Shown here one piece after another: positions 26,996 through 36,513 of a stretch of 56,819 nucleotides of DNA (positions are counted from its first letter, which is position 1; each line of letters starts with the position of its first letter). Source of the DNA: Rubripirellula sp. (lineage in GTDB: Bacteria > Planctomycetota > Planctomycetia > Pirellulales > Pirellulaceae); contig JAAXJB010000115.1 in assembly GCA_012270065.1 (NCBI GenBank), forward strand, positions 102,524 to 159,342. Reading direction: 5' to 3'. The position numbers and the translations under genes are program-made. The notes beneath the pieces are model-generated. The model made no database searches. It was not told the origin of the DNA and was given only the letters and a program-made list of their open reading frames with translations.

Positions 26996-27717
26996 TGATT
27001 TTCAACCTTCATCGATTTTGATATTCCCATGGCCCAGTCGACGAATTCGCTTTCCTGTTCTTTATTAAACATGTAGACGACAAATCCGTTATGAAGGTTT
27101 TCGTCTTTGTCTGGTTTGTCAACATTAGCCACGCTCCCGTCGTGAATCCGCAACAGACAGACGGCGTCGCCTGAGTTGTACGCGCGCGACACGGCATAAT
27201 CAGCTGCCATTTCAACGGTCGCATTCTCAAGATCCTGAATCGGGAATTCGGGAGGAATTGAGAAAGAACACGATCCAGTATCCTCCGTGACACTTGCCTT
27301 CCAAGATCCAGCGTCCTTAACGAAAGACACCAATAACGTTCTTTCCTCGCGTTCCGCGCACGGAAAGGAATACATGGTATTTGAACTCCCGATTCCCCCT
27401 GGACTATCGCTCCTAATTAGTCCGATAGAACTGGCGAAACAAGCGTCATAAGCTTTGGGAAGAGACAACCGGAAACGCCAGCAAATGATCTCCTCCATCC
27501 CATCACTGATCAATTCATCTGGCAGTTCGGCGCGAACGACATGAATTTGCTTGTCAGTTGTGTCGCTAGCGTCCGTTAGTAGTCCGACCTTTTCACGCAG
27601 TACCTGGTGTTGCCTGCGGATCTCGGCTAATTCGCGTTTTGATTTCACAGTGAAGAAAACGCCGGTGATTATGATCGCCAGTAAAGTCAGTCGAAAAAAC
27701 AAACGCGTTGTTAACAT
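26992..27717 (-). CDS. membrane-anchored protein of unknown function (first of coupled pair)
   Basis: A 241-residue protein. The ATG at 27717 has GGGGA five bases upstream; the frame is open to 27948 but those residues look random. One membrane segment lies at about 3-25 (TRLFFRLTLLAIIITGVFF). A coiled-coil-like stretch (ELAEIRRQHQVLREKVGLL) is followed by an extracytoplasmic domain beginning VVRAELPDELISDGMEEII. The order anchor, coil, then strands with W-R-L/W-K-V motifs parallels the downstream partner, suggesting the two are distant paralogues or bind each other. Function unknown. Confidence 0.78.
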   Translation of the reverse strand: MLTTRLFFRLTLLAIIITGVFFTVKSKRELAEIRRQHQVLREKVGLLTDASDTTDKQIHVVRAELPDELISDGMEEIICWRFRLSLPKAYDACFASSIGLIRSDSPGGIGSSNTMYSFPCAEREERTLLVSFVKDAGSWKASVTEDTGSCSFSIPPEFPIQDLENATVEMAADYAVSRAYNSGDAVCLLRIHDGSVANVDKPDKDENLHNGFVVYMFNKEQESEFVDWAMGISKSMKVENQ

Positions 27718-28266
27718 CGCTATCCCCGTTGCGACACCTTGACTTAGCATTCGATCGCATTCAATGCATCCGCATTGTATGCGATGCAGGGAGCGGTGCA
27801 AATTCATGCCATTCTTCTGAGCCAGAGATCGTACCCATGCGGTCGGCTTGAGCTGATGACTGGGTGAACGATGCCCCGACAATATTTCGCACTCCTCTAT
27901 TGGCGCTTGGGAACACAAATGAATGTTCCCGAATGTCCGGGATAGCACGGTATTACATTGGAAGGTTTAATTGGCGTAAGGCCTGATCCGCCGTGCGGAA
28001 AGGTATATTTCTTGAACCCATCGAAGACATTGAGTAGCGGTTGGCTGAGATCACGAAGGTCGGAATGCGTGTAACTTACGAATGCCATATAATCACATCC
28101 GACTCGGTTTTGAGTTGCGTGCGAACCGACTGCACAAAATTCAACTTGAAATGATGGACACTTCCCGAATTCCGTTGGCGAAGTCAGACTCATGAAGGTT
28201 TTACAAGAGAAATCGTCAAAATTGCTGATGATCCAAATTTCCTGAACACTTGGCGAATGTATTACC
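27718..28266. other. intergenic between divergent genes, nothing recognised
   Basis: About 550 bases separate the coupled minus-strand pair from the nuclease pair. Open frames from both sides run into the region, but none has independent support. Promoters in both directions are expected. Confidence 0.4.
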
Positions 28267-29523
28267 ATGTTCAAGTTCATCCATGCCGCAGACATTCATC
28301 TCGATAGTCCACTGGTTGGTTTATCGCAACATGAAGAAGCACCAGCCGAGGCTATCCGTGTCGCGACGCGGACAGCCCTGACCCGTCTGATTGATTATGC
28401 CATTTCAGAACAGGTGGCTTTTCTGGTCATCGCAGGTGACCTGTATGATGGTGATTGGAAAGACTTCGGGACTGGCATTTCATTCAATCACGAAATGCGG
28501 AAACTGGAATCTGCAAATATCCCTGTTTACCTGATTTACGGAAACCATGATGCTGAGTCACGTGTCACCAAGAGTCTGACACTGCCATCGAACGTGCATG
28601 TGTTTCCAACGAAAAATCCGGCAACTTTTCAACACCCGACACTGCCGGTCAGTTTGCATGGACAGGGGTTCGCAACTCCTGCGGTGACTGAAAACCTGGC
28701 TAGCAATTATCCCGAGCCAGTCGGGGAGCATTACAACATTGGGCTGTTGCATACAAATCTGGGTGACGCAGACGGGCATGGAAATTATGCACCAAGCAAT
28801 CTCAATCAATTGGTTGGCCACGGTTACCACTATTGGGCATTAGGGCATATTCATCAACGCAAAATCCACCACTCTAACCCTCATGTTGTGTATTCGGGCA
28901 ATACACAAGGACGGCATATCAACGAAACCGGTGGCAAGGGCTGCTATCTGGTCACAATTAACGACGAACTTGAAACCGAGAACTGCCATTTCCAGGAGCT
29001 TGACAGTGTCCGTTGGGACAACGTTGAGATTGACTGTAGCGGGTTGACCGATGAGCACCAGGTATTGACTACTGTACGCGACCGGATCAGCAAGGCTCTG
29101 AATGATGTTGATGGCAGACTTCTCGCTATTCGCCTTACTCTGACTGGGCATACGACCTTGCATGAGTCGCTGCACGCGGAACACACTCGCTTGACGGCCG
29201 AAGCCCGAAATATAGCAATAGAAATTGATCACGAATCAATATGGCTGGAGGGTGTACGTCTCAAAACACAGAGCCTGCTGGATCCTAATGAACTTGCAAA
29301 ACAGGACGATTTGACTGCGTTCGTTCTGGATGCCCTTGAAGCATTCGACCCGAGTGACCTCCCCATGCCGGTTGCCAATTTGCAGAAAAAGTTACCCGCA
29401 GATGCAATCAAAGCATTGGCTGGTGCCCTGAAACCCGGAACCGATCAAGAACGAAAAGAGATCGCTGAAGATGTTACAGCTATCGTTCTGCAAGCAATTG
29501 CTACATCCGACTCGGCAAGCTAG
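28267..29523 (+). CDS. yhaO: YhaO-like DNA repair exonuclease (SbcD-type metallophosphoesterase)
   Basis: A 418-residue cytoplasmic nuclease subunit with calcineurin-like fold. All metal-binding motifs are intact: AADIHLDSP at 7-15 (Asp9, His11), AGDLYDG at 56-62 (Asp58), YGNHD at 91-95, HTN near 160, and LGHIHQRK near 195-202. The C-terminal 200 residues form the capping and ATPase-binding part. It should cut DNA ends as a complex with the ATPase encoded 37 bases downstream, in the manner of Mre11/SbcD with Rad50/SbcC. The start follows no obvious Shine-Dalgarno sequence, but the N-terminus MFKFIHAADIHL is exactly that expected for the family. Confidence 0.95.
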   Translation: MFKFIHAADIHLDSPLVGLSQHEEAPAEAIRVATRTALTRLIDYAISEQVAFLVIAGDLYDGDWKDFGTGISFNHEMRKLESANIPVYLIYGNHDAESRVTKSLTLPSNVHVFPTKNPATFQHPTLPVSLHGQGFATPAVTENLASNYPEPVGEHYNIGLLHTNLGDADGHGNYAPSNLNQLVGHGYHYWALGHIHQRKIHHSNPHVVYSGNTQGRHINETGGKGCYLVTINDELETENCHFQELDSVRWDNVEIDCSGLTDEHQVLTTVRDRISKALNDVDGRLLAIRLTLTGHTTLHESLHAEHTRLTAEARNIAIEIDHESIWLEGVRLKTQSLLDPNELAKQDDLTAFVLDALEAFDPSDLPMPVANLQKKLPADAIKALAGALKPGTDQERKEIAEDVTAIVLQAIATSDSAS

Positions 29524-29560
29524 GTCCTGGACGATCCAATCCCACTAACTCTTCTGTCAC

Positions 29561-32500
29561 ATGCGTTTTGATACACTCAATCTGTTAGCTTTTGGGCCAT
29601 TCACTTCCTGCAAGCTCAGTTTCCAGAAATCACGACACGACCTTCATGTCATTCACGGGCCGAATGAAGCTGGGAAAAGCTCACTGCTGAGAGCAATCCA
29701 CCATCTTCTATACGGATTTCCGTCCTCAACGCCGGATGATTTTATCCACGAATATCGGAAACTCCGGATTGGGGCGACGGTAAGTGATGGAGACAACACA
29801 CTCACGTTTCTACGGAAGAAGGGGAACCGTGGTACGCTTCTTGACGCAGATGAAAACTCAATTGACGAAGGAAAACTACGCGCTTTCTGTGGCTCTGTAG
29901 GTTCCGAGTTTTTTTTGAACATGTTCGGTTTGAACACGGATGCGTTGCGGGCAGGGGCATCAAAGCTGCTTTCTGGGGAGGGTGAGCTTGGCGTTCTGCT
30001 CTTTTCTGCTAGCGCAGGCGGATCACCAATCGACTCGGCGATCAGCAAACTTCAGGCTGAATCTGACAAGCTGTTCGTTGGGAATGGACGTAAGGCGAAT
30101 TCCCTTGTTACTTCCATGAACCGAATGAAAGATCATGACAAACAACTGCGTGCAAACTCTATTTCAACTGCTGAGTGGAAGAAACATAGAGATGAACTTG
30201 AATCAGCCGAACAGGAGTTCACCAAGCGTAACCATGCGCTGACGGCACATCGACTGCGTGAAAATCGGGTGAATAACATTCTGCAGGCGATTCCAGTCAT
30301 CAAAACCAGAAATGAGCTGAAATCTGATCTGGACGGGATCCAATTACCGGACCTTCCCTCTGACTTTCGTGAACGCGTTACAAACGCACTGAAGAATCGG
30401 TCCGAGGCAAATAGTCTGATCGCGGAGGACAAGTCATCTCTTCAAAGCAAACGCGAACGTCTCGAGTCGATTGCTCCATTTGAACACATCGTTGATGATG
30501 CTCCGGAAATCGATTCGTTGCACCGAAACATCAATCAGCATGTTGGTGACCTGAAACGGTTGAAGTCACTTAAGAATGATATCGAGCGCCATACCGATGA
30601 ACAGCATAGCCAGTTGGTTGCGCTGAATGTTGCGGGTGTCGAGGAGCTTGAAAAACTACCATCTGTGAGCCGCAAGGAACTCGAAGCGTTGCTTTTGCTT
30701 GACAAAGAGCTCAGCAAACATGAATTGGAAGTAACCCAGAATCAAAAGGAACTGGACTCTGTCAGTAAAAAACTGAACAAGCAAAAAGCGAAGCTCAAGG
30801 AATTGGGCGAACATACATTGACAGCGACGTTTGCGGACTTGAATCGACGCGTCAAGGAACACAATCAGAATCTCAAGGTCGCTATCGGCTGGAAGGAAAA
30901 CTGCCTGAACAATCAAACAACGCTAACAAGGCTGGCTAAAGAACTAGGCGTTTCAGAACTCGAACCCTCCCAAATCCGCTCACTGAAGGTTCCCAGCAAG
31001 CTTGTCGTTGAGGAACTCCATGAATCGCAATCGCGGCTCTTGGAGGAACGGAAATCCGTCAATCGTGACCTCGACGAATTTTTATCGTCCGAGTTGGATT
31101 TGAAAAGTGGCATCGCCGCGTTGACCAAGGATGTATCAATTTTTACCACGGAGAATTTGAAAGAAGCACGTGCAAGCCGTGATGCACAGTGGAGCGATCT
31201 GGAAATCAAGTTGAGACATCGATCCGGCGTGAACGAGGGTGAACCCGAGAGTTTCCGGGAAAAAATCGATGAAACGGATCGCATCTCCGATAATTTGCGT
31301 AATCACGCCAAAACGCTCGGCGAATTGAGCAGTCTGGAAAACCAACTCCACACCAATCGTGAAAAACAGGCACATAGCCGCAACAAAATCAAACGCGTCG
31401 ACGCAGAAATATCAAAACATGAAAAACAATGGAACAAAGTGGCTTCCTTCCATCCATTTTGTGACTTCACAGCTACGGAACTTTTGGCGTGGCTAACGAT
31501 CTGGGGGGACTGGTTGAATCTTGATGAAGAAAATACGCGAATTGAGCAGAAACTTTCAATCCATGAAGACACGGAGAGAGAACTTACCAAGGATCTGGAA
31601 GCATGTTTTCCGGGGGAAAGTTCCAAGTACACAACCCTGGCCGAATTGCTCAACATGAGAGTGATTGATGTTGAGTCAAAAAACGGCCAGCGGGAGATGA
31701 TCCGGGTTGAGATCGAAAGTCTTGAAGTGAGTAAAGTAACGTGCAGTGACACGCTGGCACAAAGCCAAAAACTGCTCGCGACTAAAATAGAAGAATGGGG
31801 ACAATCGACAGCAAATCTGCTTCTTCCCCCCACTGCCAGCAGAGCACGGATCCTCAAGCTTGTGGAAGATCGAAGTAGCGCGAACCAAACGCAGCGGGAG
31901 ATCATGAACTGCAAATCTGAGCTTGAGGAAGTACGACATCGTGTGGAAATGTACGAAACCAAAATTCGTGGGTTGAGAATCAAACACCTGCCCGACTCTC
32001 CGGAGTTCGATCCGCTCAATCCAGAGATCGCCGAGGAAAGACTCGCAAACGAATTGGCCGATGCCAAGACAAGGCAGACGGAAGCAGGAAGCCTTCGCAA
32101 GGACGTTGATCAACTTGAAGATAAGGTTCAGGCAAAACAGCATGCGCTTGCAGAAACGAACAGCGAATTGCAGCAATTATCAGAAGAGGCGAAGCTGACG
32201 GACTCCAAAGAACTTCCAGACGCTATCACCCAATTTGAAAAACGGAACAATCTGCAAGAACAACTCGAGTTGACGAACAAAACCCTGACGAACCTTGCCG
32301 GTTCACTCAGTTTGAATGAGTTGATCAATGAAGCGAACGGAGAAGACAGCGATGCGTTGAAGGTGGAACAGGATGGCCTGACGAAAGAGGGATCGCATCT
32401 TGAAGCACAACGTGATGCGGCCCGTGATGCTTTGAACAAGGCAAAAAGCAGGCAGGACGAACTTAGTAAAGTCAAAGACGACGCAGCATTGGAAAAACAG

Positions 32501-33046
32501 TATTATGCAAACGCGCATGCCCAGGTCGTTACTGAATCCGAACGGTTCATAAGGTTACAGCATGCGATCACCTTTTTGAAAAAGCAAGTCGAGGAATTCC
32601 GCAAGAAAACACAAGGTCCGATGATAGAAAAAACGTCGGAGTTCTTCAAAACACTTACCGGTGGAGCCTTCGTTCGTGTCTCGGCGCAACACGATGATAA
32701 TGATCCTCAAATAGTCAATCTGGTAGCAATCCGCGCGCCCGCCGATCCATCGTCTGAACAAGGTGCTGTTCTTGCTACTCACGAGTTGTCAGAAGGAACC
32801 CGGGATCAGCTATATCTGGCACTTCGAATGGCGGCAATTGATCTTCATCTGGACCATCATGCACCGATGCCTCTGATCCTCGACGATGTTCTCATGACAT
32901 TTGATGAGAAGCGGTCCAATGCATTTTTTGAGCTCGTCAAAAAAATGTCGGAAAAGACACAGGTGATTGTATTCACACATCACAGCCACATTGCAACGAT
33001 GGCTGGTCAATATGTGCCAGACGCTAATATCCTGAGTATGAGTTAG
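29561..33046 (+). CDS. yhaN: YhaN-like ATPase (SbcC/Rad50-type, coiled coil)
   Basis: A 1161-residue ABC-type ATPase, partner of the upstream YhaO-like nuclease. Walker A is GPNEAGKSS at 33-41. Long heptad-rich coiled coils cover about 180-1000. The signature region ATHELSEGTRDQLYLALRMA is near 1070-1090 and Walker B LILDDVLMTFDE near 1105-1116, followed by the His-loop FTHHSH. Unlike SbcC/Rad50 there is no CxxC zinc hook in the middle of the coil (the Cys residues are scattered singly), consistent with YhaN-type proteins. Together the pair should process broken DNA ends. The gene lies 37 bases after yhaO, so the two probably form an operon. Confidence 0.95.
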   Translation: MRFDTLNLLAFGPFTSCKLSFQKSRHDLHVIHGPNEAGKSSLLRAIHHLLYGFPSSTPDDFIHEYRKLRIGATVSDGDNTLTFLRKKGNRGTLLDADENSIDEGKLRAFCGSVGSEFFLNMFGLNTDALRAGASKLLSGEGELGVLLFSASAGGSPIDSAISKLQAESDKLFVGNGRKANSLVTSMNRMKDHDKQLRANSISTAEWKKHRDELESAEQEFTKRNHALTAHRLRENRVNNILQAIPVIKTRNELKSDLDGIQLPDLPSDFRERVTNALKNRSEANSLIAEDKSSLQSKRERLESIAPFEHIVDDAPEIDSLHRNINQHVGDLKRLKSLKNDIERHTDEQHSQLVALNVAGVEELEKLPSVSRKELEALLLLDKELSKHELEVTQNQKELDSVSKKLNKQKAKLKELGEHTLTATFADLNRRVKEHNQNLKVAIGWKENCLNNQTTLTRLAKELGVSELEPSQIRSLKVPSKLVVEELHESQSRLLEERKSVNRDLDEFLSSELDLKSGIAALTKDVSIFTTENLKEARASRDAQWSDLEIKLRHRSGVNEGEPESFREKIDETDRISDNLRNHAKTLGELSSLENQLHTNREKQAHSRNKIKRVDAEISKHEKQWNKVASFHPFCDFTATELLAWLTIWGDWLNLDEENTRIEQKLSIHEDTERELTKDLEACFPGESSKYTTLAELLNMRVIDVESKNGQREMIRVEIESLEVSKVTCSDTLAQSQKLLATKIEEWGQSTANLLLPPTASRARILKLVEDRSSANQTQREIMNCKSELEEVRHRVEMYETKIRGLRIKHLPDSPEFDPLNPEIAEERLANELADAKTRQTEAGSLRKDVDQLEDKVQAKQHALAETNSELQQLSEEAKLTDSKELPDAITQFEKRNNLQEQLELTNKTLTNLAGSLSLNELINEANGEDSDALKVEQDGLTKEGSHLEAQRDAARDALNKAKSRQDELSKVKDDAALEKQYYANAHAQVVTESERFIRLQHAITFLKKQVEEFRKKTQGPMIEKTSEFFKTLTGGAFVRVSAQHDDNDPQIVNLVAIRAPADPSSEQGAVLATHELSEGTRDQLYLALRMAAIDLHLDHHAPMPLILDDVLMTFDEKRSNAFFELVKKMSEKTQVIVFTHHSHIATMAGQYVPDANILSMS

Positions 33047-33188
33047 CAGTGGTATCTTCAAGCGTGGCCAGCCCGCGAGTTGCATCTGCTTGCTGAGTTC
33101 AAACAGGAGGATGTTCGCGTTTTCCCTCCCGGATATTTGCGTGTGTCGTGCATGACCAGGGATGGATCATGATCATTCAGAACTCACT

Positions 33189-34064
33189 CTAAATATCGGA
33201 GTGGCCTTTTAGGCGTTGTATGATGCACCGCAATCCCCATCCGGAGTTCCCTCGACACGCGAGTGCAGTGACTGGCAACAGCACTAGATAAAATAAAAAC
33301 GATGGTGGTTCAGGCACTGCCAACGAACCCCCGCCGGACGTGAATGGTGCAACGTCCGCGAACGCATCGCCAAATCGCAATTCATCAACGGCGGCAGCTG
33401 TATTGGTGTGATACACCGCTATTTTCGGTACTTTGTCGAATTCTTTGACTGATCCCGAGTACAGGACAGAGGGATCGGAGATTTGAGGCGCTACGGACAA
33501 AACAGGATTCATCCACACATCAAGGTCTGTGAATTTATCGTTTGCCTGATTGTAAATGGCTCTGCCAACAAAATACACGCTTTGACCTTGCGTGATGTTG
33601 CCACCCGAACCGAGAAGGGCTTTGTCTGCATCGTAAACACCCCATTGAGCACTTGTGACATCTTTTGCACCTTGGCCAATGTATACGGACTGATTCAAAC
33701 CCACGGAAACTGTGTGGCTACCGCCAATTCCGTTGACCAGAAAACTGAACCAGAACGTATCGGCGAGCTCTGTCTGCAAATCGCGCACTGCTTCAATCTG
33801 TGCAGACCCACCGCTCATGCGTGTAGAGGCATTACCGGAAACCTGAAGTGAATCTCCAAGGGAGTCAGTGAACTGCAGTCCTTGGTTTGTTGTAGCCATC
33901 GGGTCAGATCCCCATGCCTGCTTCCAACCGAAACCACCATTTCCTGGCTGCGCCCCCGGTGCATAGGAAAATGACTCGTGAACAATGAGCCCAGCGGATA
34001 CCTCGCTCACACACAGGAATGAAAGAAAGATGACTGGAAGCAATCGTATATGCACGTAATCCAT
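33189..34064 (-). CDS. PEP-CTERM sorted surface protein
   Basis: A 291-residue secreted protein. A signal peptide spans about 1-24 (LLPVIFLSFLCVSEVSA). A beta-rich domain follows that starts LIVHESFSYAPGAQPGNGGFGW, a lectin/LamG-like opening common in planctomycete PEP-CTERM proteins. The C-terminus has VPEPPSFLFYLVLLPV, a hydrophobic stretch and then a basic tail, matching the PEP-CTERM exosortase signal. It would be processed by exosortase and displayed or released with extracellular polysaccharide. No exosortase gene is in this window. The ATG at 34064 is preferred over the upstream TTG at 34103. Function of the mature domain unknown. Confidence 0.85.
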   Translation of the reverse strand: MDYVHIRLLPVIFLSFLCVSEVSAGLIVHESFSYAPGAQPGNGGFGWKQAWGSDPMATTNQGLQFTDSLGDSLQVSGNASTRMSGGSAQIEAVRDLQTELADTFWFSFLVNGIGGSHTVSVGLNQSVYIGQGAKDVTSAQWGVYDADKALLGSGGNITQGQSVYFVGRAIYNQANDKFTDLDVWMNPVLSVAPQISDPSVLYSGSVKEFDKVPKIAVYHTNTAAAVDELRFGDAFADVAPFTSGGGSLAVPEPPSFLFYLVLLPVTALACRGNSGWGLRCIIQRLKGHSDI

Positions 34065-34302
34065 TCCCTGCGTTCTGCCGAAAGAAGATTTCCACGCAAG
34101 CAAACGTTGCGGGGCTCAATTCGCAGTGAGCATAGTCAGAAACGCCTGAGCGTAAATGCGCGCTACGCTAAATAATGCTCGCTTTCTTCAAAACAGCAGA
34201 GGACCCGCTATTCTGGCGTGTTTGAACCCACCACAAGGGCGTGCACACGGGCGAGTTCCGTATCGAGTCGCCACCGTAGGCCTGCGTCTCCATGATCAGA
34301 CA

Positions 34303-34695
34303 TCAGGCATGTGATTCGGCTGCAGAGGGCTCTCGATGGGTCGCTACCAATGCTTTGGGAATCGAGAAAATGACCGCTACGAGTCCTCCCCAAAATGCGC
34401 CATAGAGGCCACCACGAACTGCCCACTCGACTGAACCTGGCTGAACAAGCTCAGCAGTAGCCAACGCTCCGTACGCTGCGAGCATGCCTGCAGCAACAGC
34501 AGCGCCATAAGAACAACGAAGTTCACCGAAAGACCGAAGTAGAACACCAGTCACGCCCGCAACCACGCCAGACAACAGAATTCCGTTTAGACCACGCACC
34601 ACCGTCCAATTTGCCATGCCCAGAACAAGCATCACAAGCAATCCGGCGAACGCACAGCAAACCGTCAAACTAATGATTTCGAGTTTCGACTTCAT
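34303..34695 (-). CDS. four-pass membrane protein, unknown
   Basis: A 130-residue hydrophobic protein with segments at about 7-27 (ISLTVCCAFAGLLVMLVLG), 33-52 (RGLNGILLSGVVAGVTGVLL), 63-82 and 94-114 (GGLYGAFWGGLVAVIFS). Gly-rich second and fourth segments suggest tight packing. The C-terminus is soluble (ATHREPSAAESHA). The family is not recognised. It lies between the PEP-CTERM gene and a small plus-strand gene, transcribed alone. Confidence 0.75.
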   Translation of the reverse strand: MKSKLEIISLTVCCAFAGLLVMLVLGMANWTVVRGLNGILLSGVVAGVTGVLLRSFGELRCSYGAAVAAGMLAAYGALATAELVQPGSVEWAVRGGLYGAFWGGLVAVIFSIPKALVATHREPSAAESHA

Positions 34696-35041
34696 GATTG
34701 TTTCCTAATTCGCTGGCTTTCGATTACGTCCATCTACACAAAGTGCCTGACGCATTGAAAAGTTTCGTGAGAATCAAGGATTTTTTAGTACCTGAAAAAG
34801 GAAAACCAGACGTTTTCCGCAAAACATCTGGACCATTACCGATGCACCAAGCCGGCTCGGCTATTGGAAAAGCGATAACGTCGGTATCTCGAGTTCATTC
34901 TTAGGCGGAAAGCAGCTGGGGCTTGCTTCTTAAACTAGCAAAACAGTCACGCTCCTCGACACACTGAAATCGATATTTCGCTGAAATACTTGACGACGTG
35001 AAATACTCCCATGGTTTATCTGCGTCGCTTAGGAGTGTGAA
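34696..35041. other. intergenic, nothing recognised
   Basis: About 345 bases between divergent genes. A 68-codon plus-strand frame at 34698 has no start signal and no domain. A good Shine-Dalgarno (taggag, six bases before the ATG at 35042) ends the region. Confidence 0.45.
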
Positions 35042-35209
35042 ATGTTCGGTTTCGGAAATCGTGAAGAAAAGTTGAAAGAACGTTACTCTCAGTTGATGCA
35101 GGAGGTATACGAGCTCTCTACCGTCAACCGCAAGAAAAGTGATCTGAAACGTGCTGAAGCGGAAAAGATCAGCGATGAGTTGGAGAAATTGCGAATCAAA
35201 AACGCGTAA
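35042..35209 (+). CDS. DUF6435 / Lacal_2735-family small protein
   Basis: A 55-residue protein beginning MFGFGNREEKLKERYSQLMQ and ending DELEKLRIKNA. The pattern MFG-basic stretch, KLxxxYxxLMxEVYxLSTVNRKxSDxxxAEAExI matches the small Lacal_2735/DUF6435 family as I remember it. It is an all-helical, highly charged cytoplasmic protein of unknown function. A strong Shine-Dalgarno sequence (taggag) sits six bases before the ATG. The M48-like membrane protein gene starts 46 bases downstream, so they may share a transcript. Confidence 0.85.
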   Translation: MFGFGNREEKLKERYSQLMQEVYELSTVNRKKSDLKRAEAEKISDELEKLRIKNA

Positions 35210-35255
35210 CAACCAAAGACGAATTCGCGCGACCGGCACACTCGGGAGTGGTACC

Positions 35256-36419
35256 ATGACGAATGCTCGCAAGCGACTGTTGTTAGGGATGTTCGGGGTA
35301 GGCTCAGTCGTATTAGCAAGTCTGCTGTTGAACGCATTTCGCGTACCTGCACACTGGCTACCGCTGAGCGAAACATGGAGCCAGGAAGATTACAGCTACC
35401 TGTCGTTGGTTATAGCGATTCTGGCCATGACGTTGCTGCCCCTCGATTTTCTCGGTGGTTATGTTCTTCCGAACAGGGCAAGGCGAGAGACGATCGCCTT
35501 CCGCTCCTTCTTGCTCGGGTGGTTACGAGGCGTGGCTGTCCAAAGTTTCTGCTTTTTCATTTCTGGTGTGTTGATATTGGGCTTTGGCCGGAGCATGGGT
35601 CTACCAGGAGCACTGGTTTGCGTGGCGGGCCTCGCAATGTTTCTGGTTGCGTTTCAGTTGCCCTTGAGTCGTTTAACTGGCTCGCTTGGGAAGAAGGTAG
35701 AACTGGACCTGCCCGATCAACAGAAAATCTCGCACGCAATGCGGCAGGCGAAAGCATGGGGTTTGAAGTCGCGGCCTCTGGTTTATCTCAGACACCGTGA
35801 TGCTGGTTTTACGGGCGGAATCGTTGGACTGCCGGGGCGAGAAAAAATCGTCTTGCCCGAACAGGCAATCAGCCGGTTATCTGCTGATGAACTCACCTTC
35901 ACCATTGCAAGAAGGCTGGAGGCAATCCATGACGGCAGTCGAAATCGCGGCGTCGCATGCGCTTTTGTTTGGGTGCTGCTAGGGTTCTCGTTATCAGCGA
36001 TCTTACCCGGTGCCGGTGTGACGAGCGTTGCAGCATTGGTAACGACGTGCCTCGGATTCACATCATGGACTTTTCTGGGGTTACTCATTCTGCCTTCTCT
36101 GTCGCGGCAGGCGTCGTATGCAATCGATGGACGCGTGATGAGCCACGGTGCGGCTCGGGAATCATTTGAAAAGTCAGTCAGGATGCTTGATCAAATGCAA
36201 GATGATGAGCCTGAGCGCACACGCCTGATTGAAACCGTTTTCCATCCGGTACCAAGCGTGAAACGACGCATCACGCAATCTGGATCTTCTTTCCCGATTG
36301 CATGGCACGCCGCACGAATGACTTTGTTTCTGTCATGGGCGTGCATGGGAACACTGGTCCGTTCAGTTCACTGTAACGTGGGACGGCCGGAGTTGTGGGT
36401 AATGTTACCCACAGACTGA
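35256..36419 (+). CDS. M48-like membrane protein lacking the HExxH zinc motif
   Basis: A 387-residue integral membrane protein. The ATG at 35256 has gggag seven bases upstream; the frame is open to 35151 but overlaps the DUF6435 gene. Membrane segments lie at about 8-27, 50-70, 93-110, 117-135, 234-255 and 262-285. The region IVLPEQAISRLSADELTFTIARRLEAIHDGSRNRG (about 198-232) aligns with the M48 peptidase pattern ...LSxxELxxVLAHELAHIxxxD; the HExxH positions read RRLEA, so the zinc ligands are gone. The later Glu/Asp-rich ExxADxxA-like site reads ASYAIDGRVMSHGA. It is therefore probably an inactive paralogue or a regulator. Function unknown. Confidence 0.75.
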   Translation: MTNARKRLLLGMFGVGSVVLASLLLNAFRVPAHWLPLSETWSQEDYSYLSLVIAILAMTLLPLDFLGGYVLPNRARRETIAFRSFLLGWLRGVAVQSFCFFISGVLILGFGRSMGLPGALVCVAGLAMFLVAFQLPLSRLTGSLGKKVELDLPDQQKISHAMRQAKAWGLKSRPLVYLRHRDAGFTGGIVGLPGREKIVLPEQAISRLSADELTFTIARRLEAIHDGSRNRGVACAFVWVLLGFSLSAILPGAGVTSVAALVTTCLGFTSWTFLGLLILPSLSRQASYAIDGRVMSHGAARESFEKSVRMLDQMQDDEPERTRLIETVFHPVPSVKRRITQSGSSFPIAWHAARMTLFLSWACMGTLVRSVHCNVGRPELWVMLPTD

Positions 36420-36513
36420 CGCTGCCTGGCAAATCGACAATGTACATCCCAGCAGGCGTGCCAATTTTCGCTACGGGCGATTATTTGCTGCAGATTCGTT
36501 GGCAGGTCAGTGA

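Noticed and set aside
31303-32100. 265-codon antisense frame inside the YhaN gene, Ser/Leu/Arg rich
   Set aside because: Complement of a coiled-coil gene: Glu/Lys/Leu-rich coding sequence routinely gives long antisense frames. YhaN motifs make the sense strand certain.
34698-34904. 68-codon plus-strand frame before the DUF6435 gene
   Set aside because: No start signal and random-looking composition.
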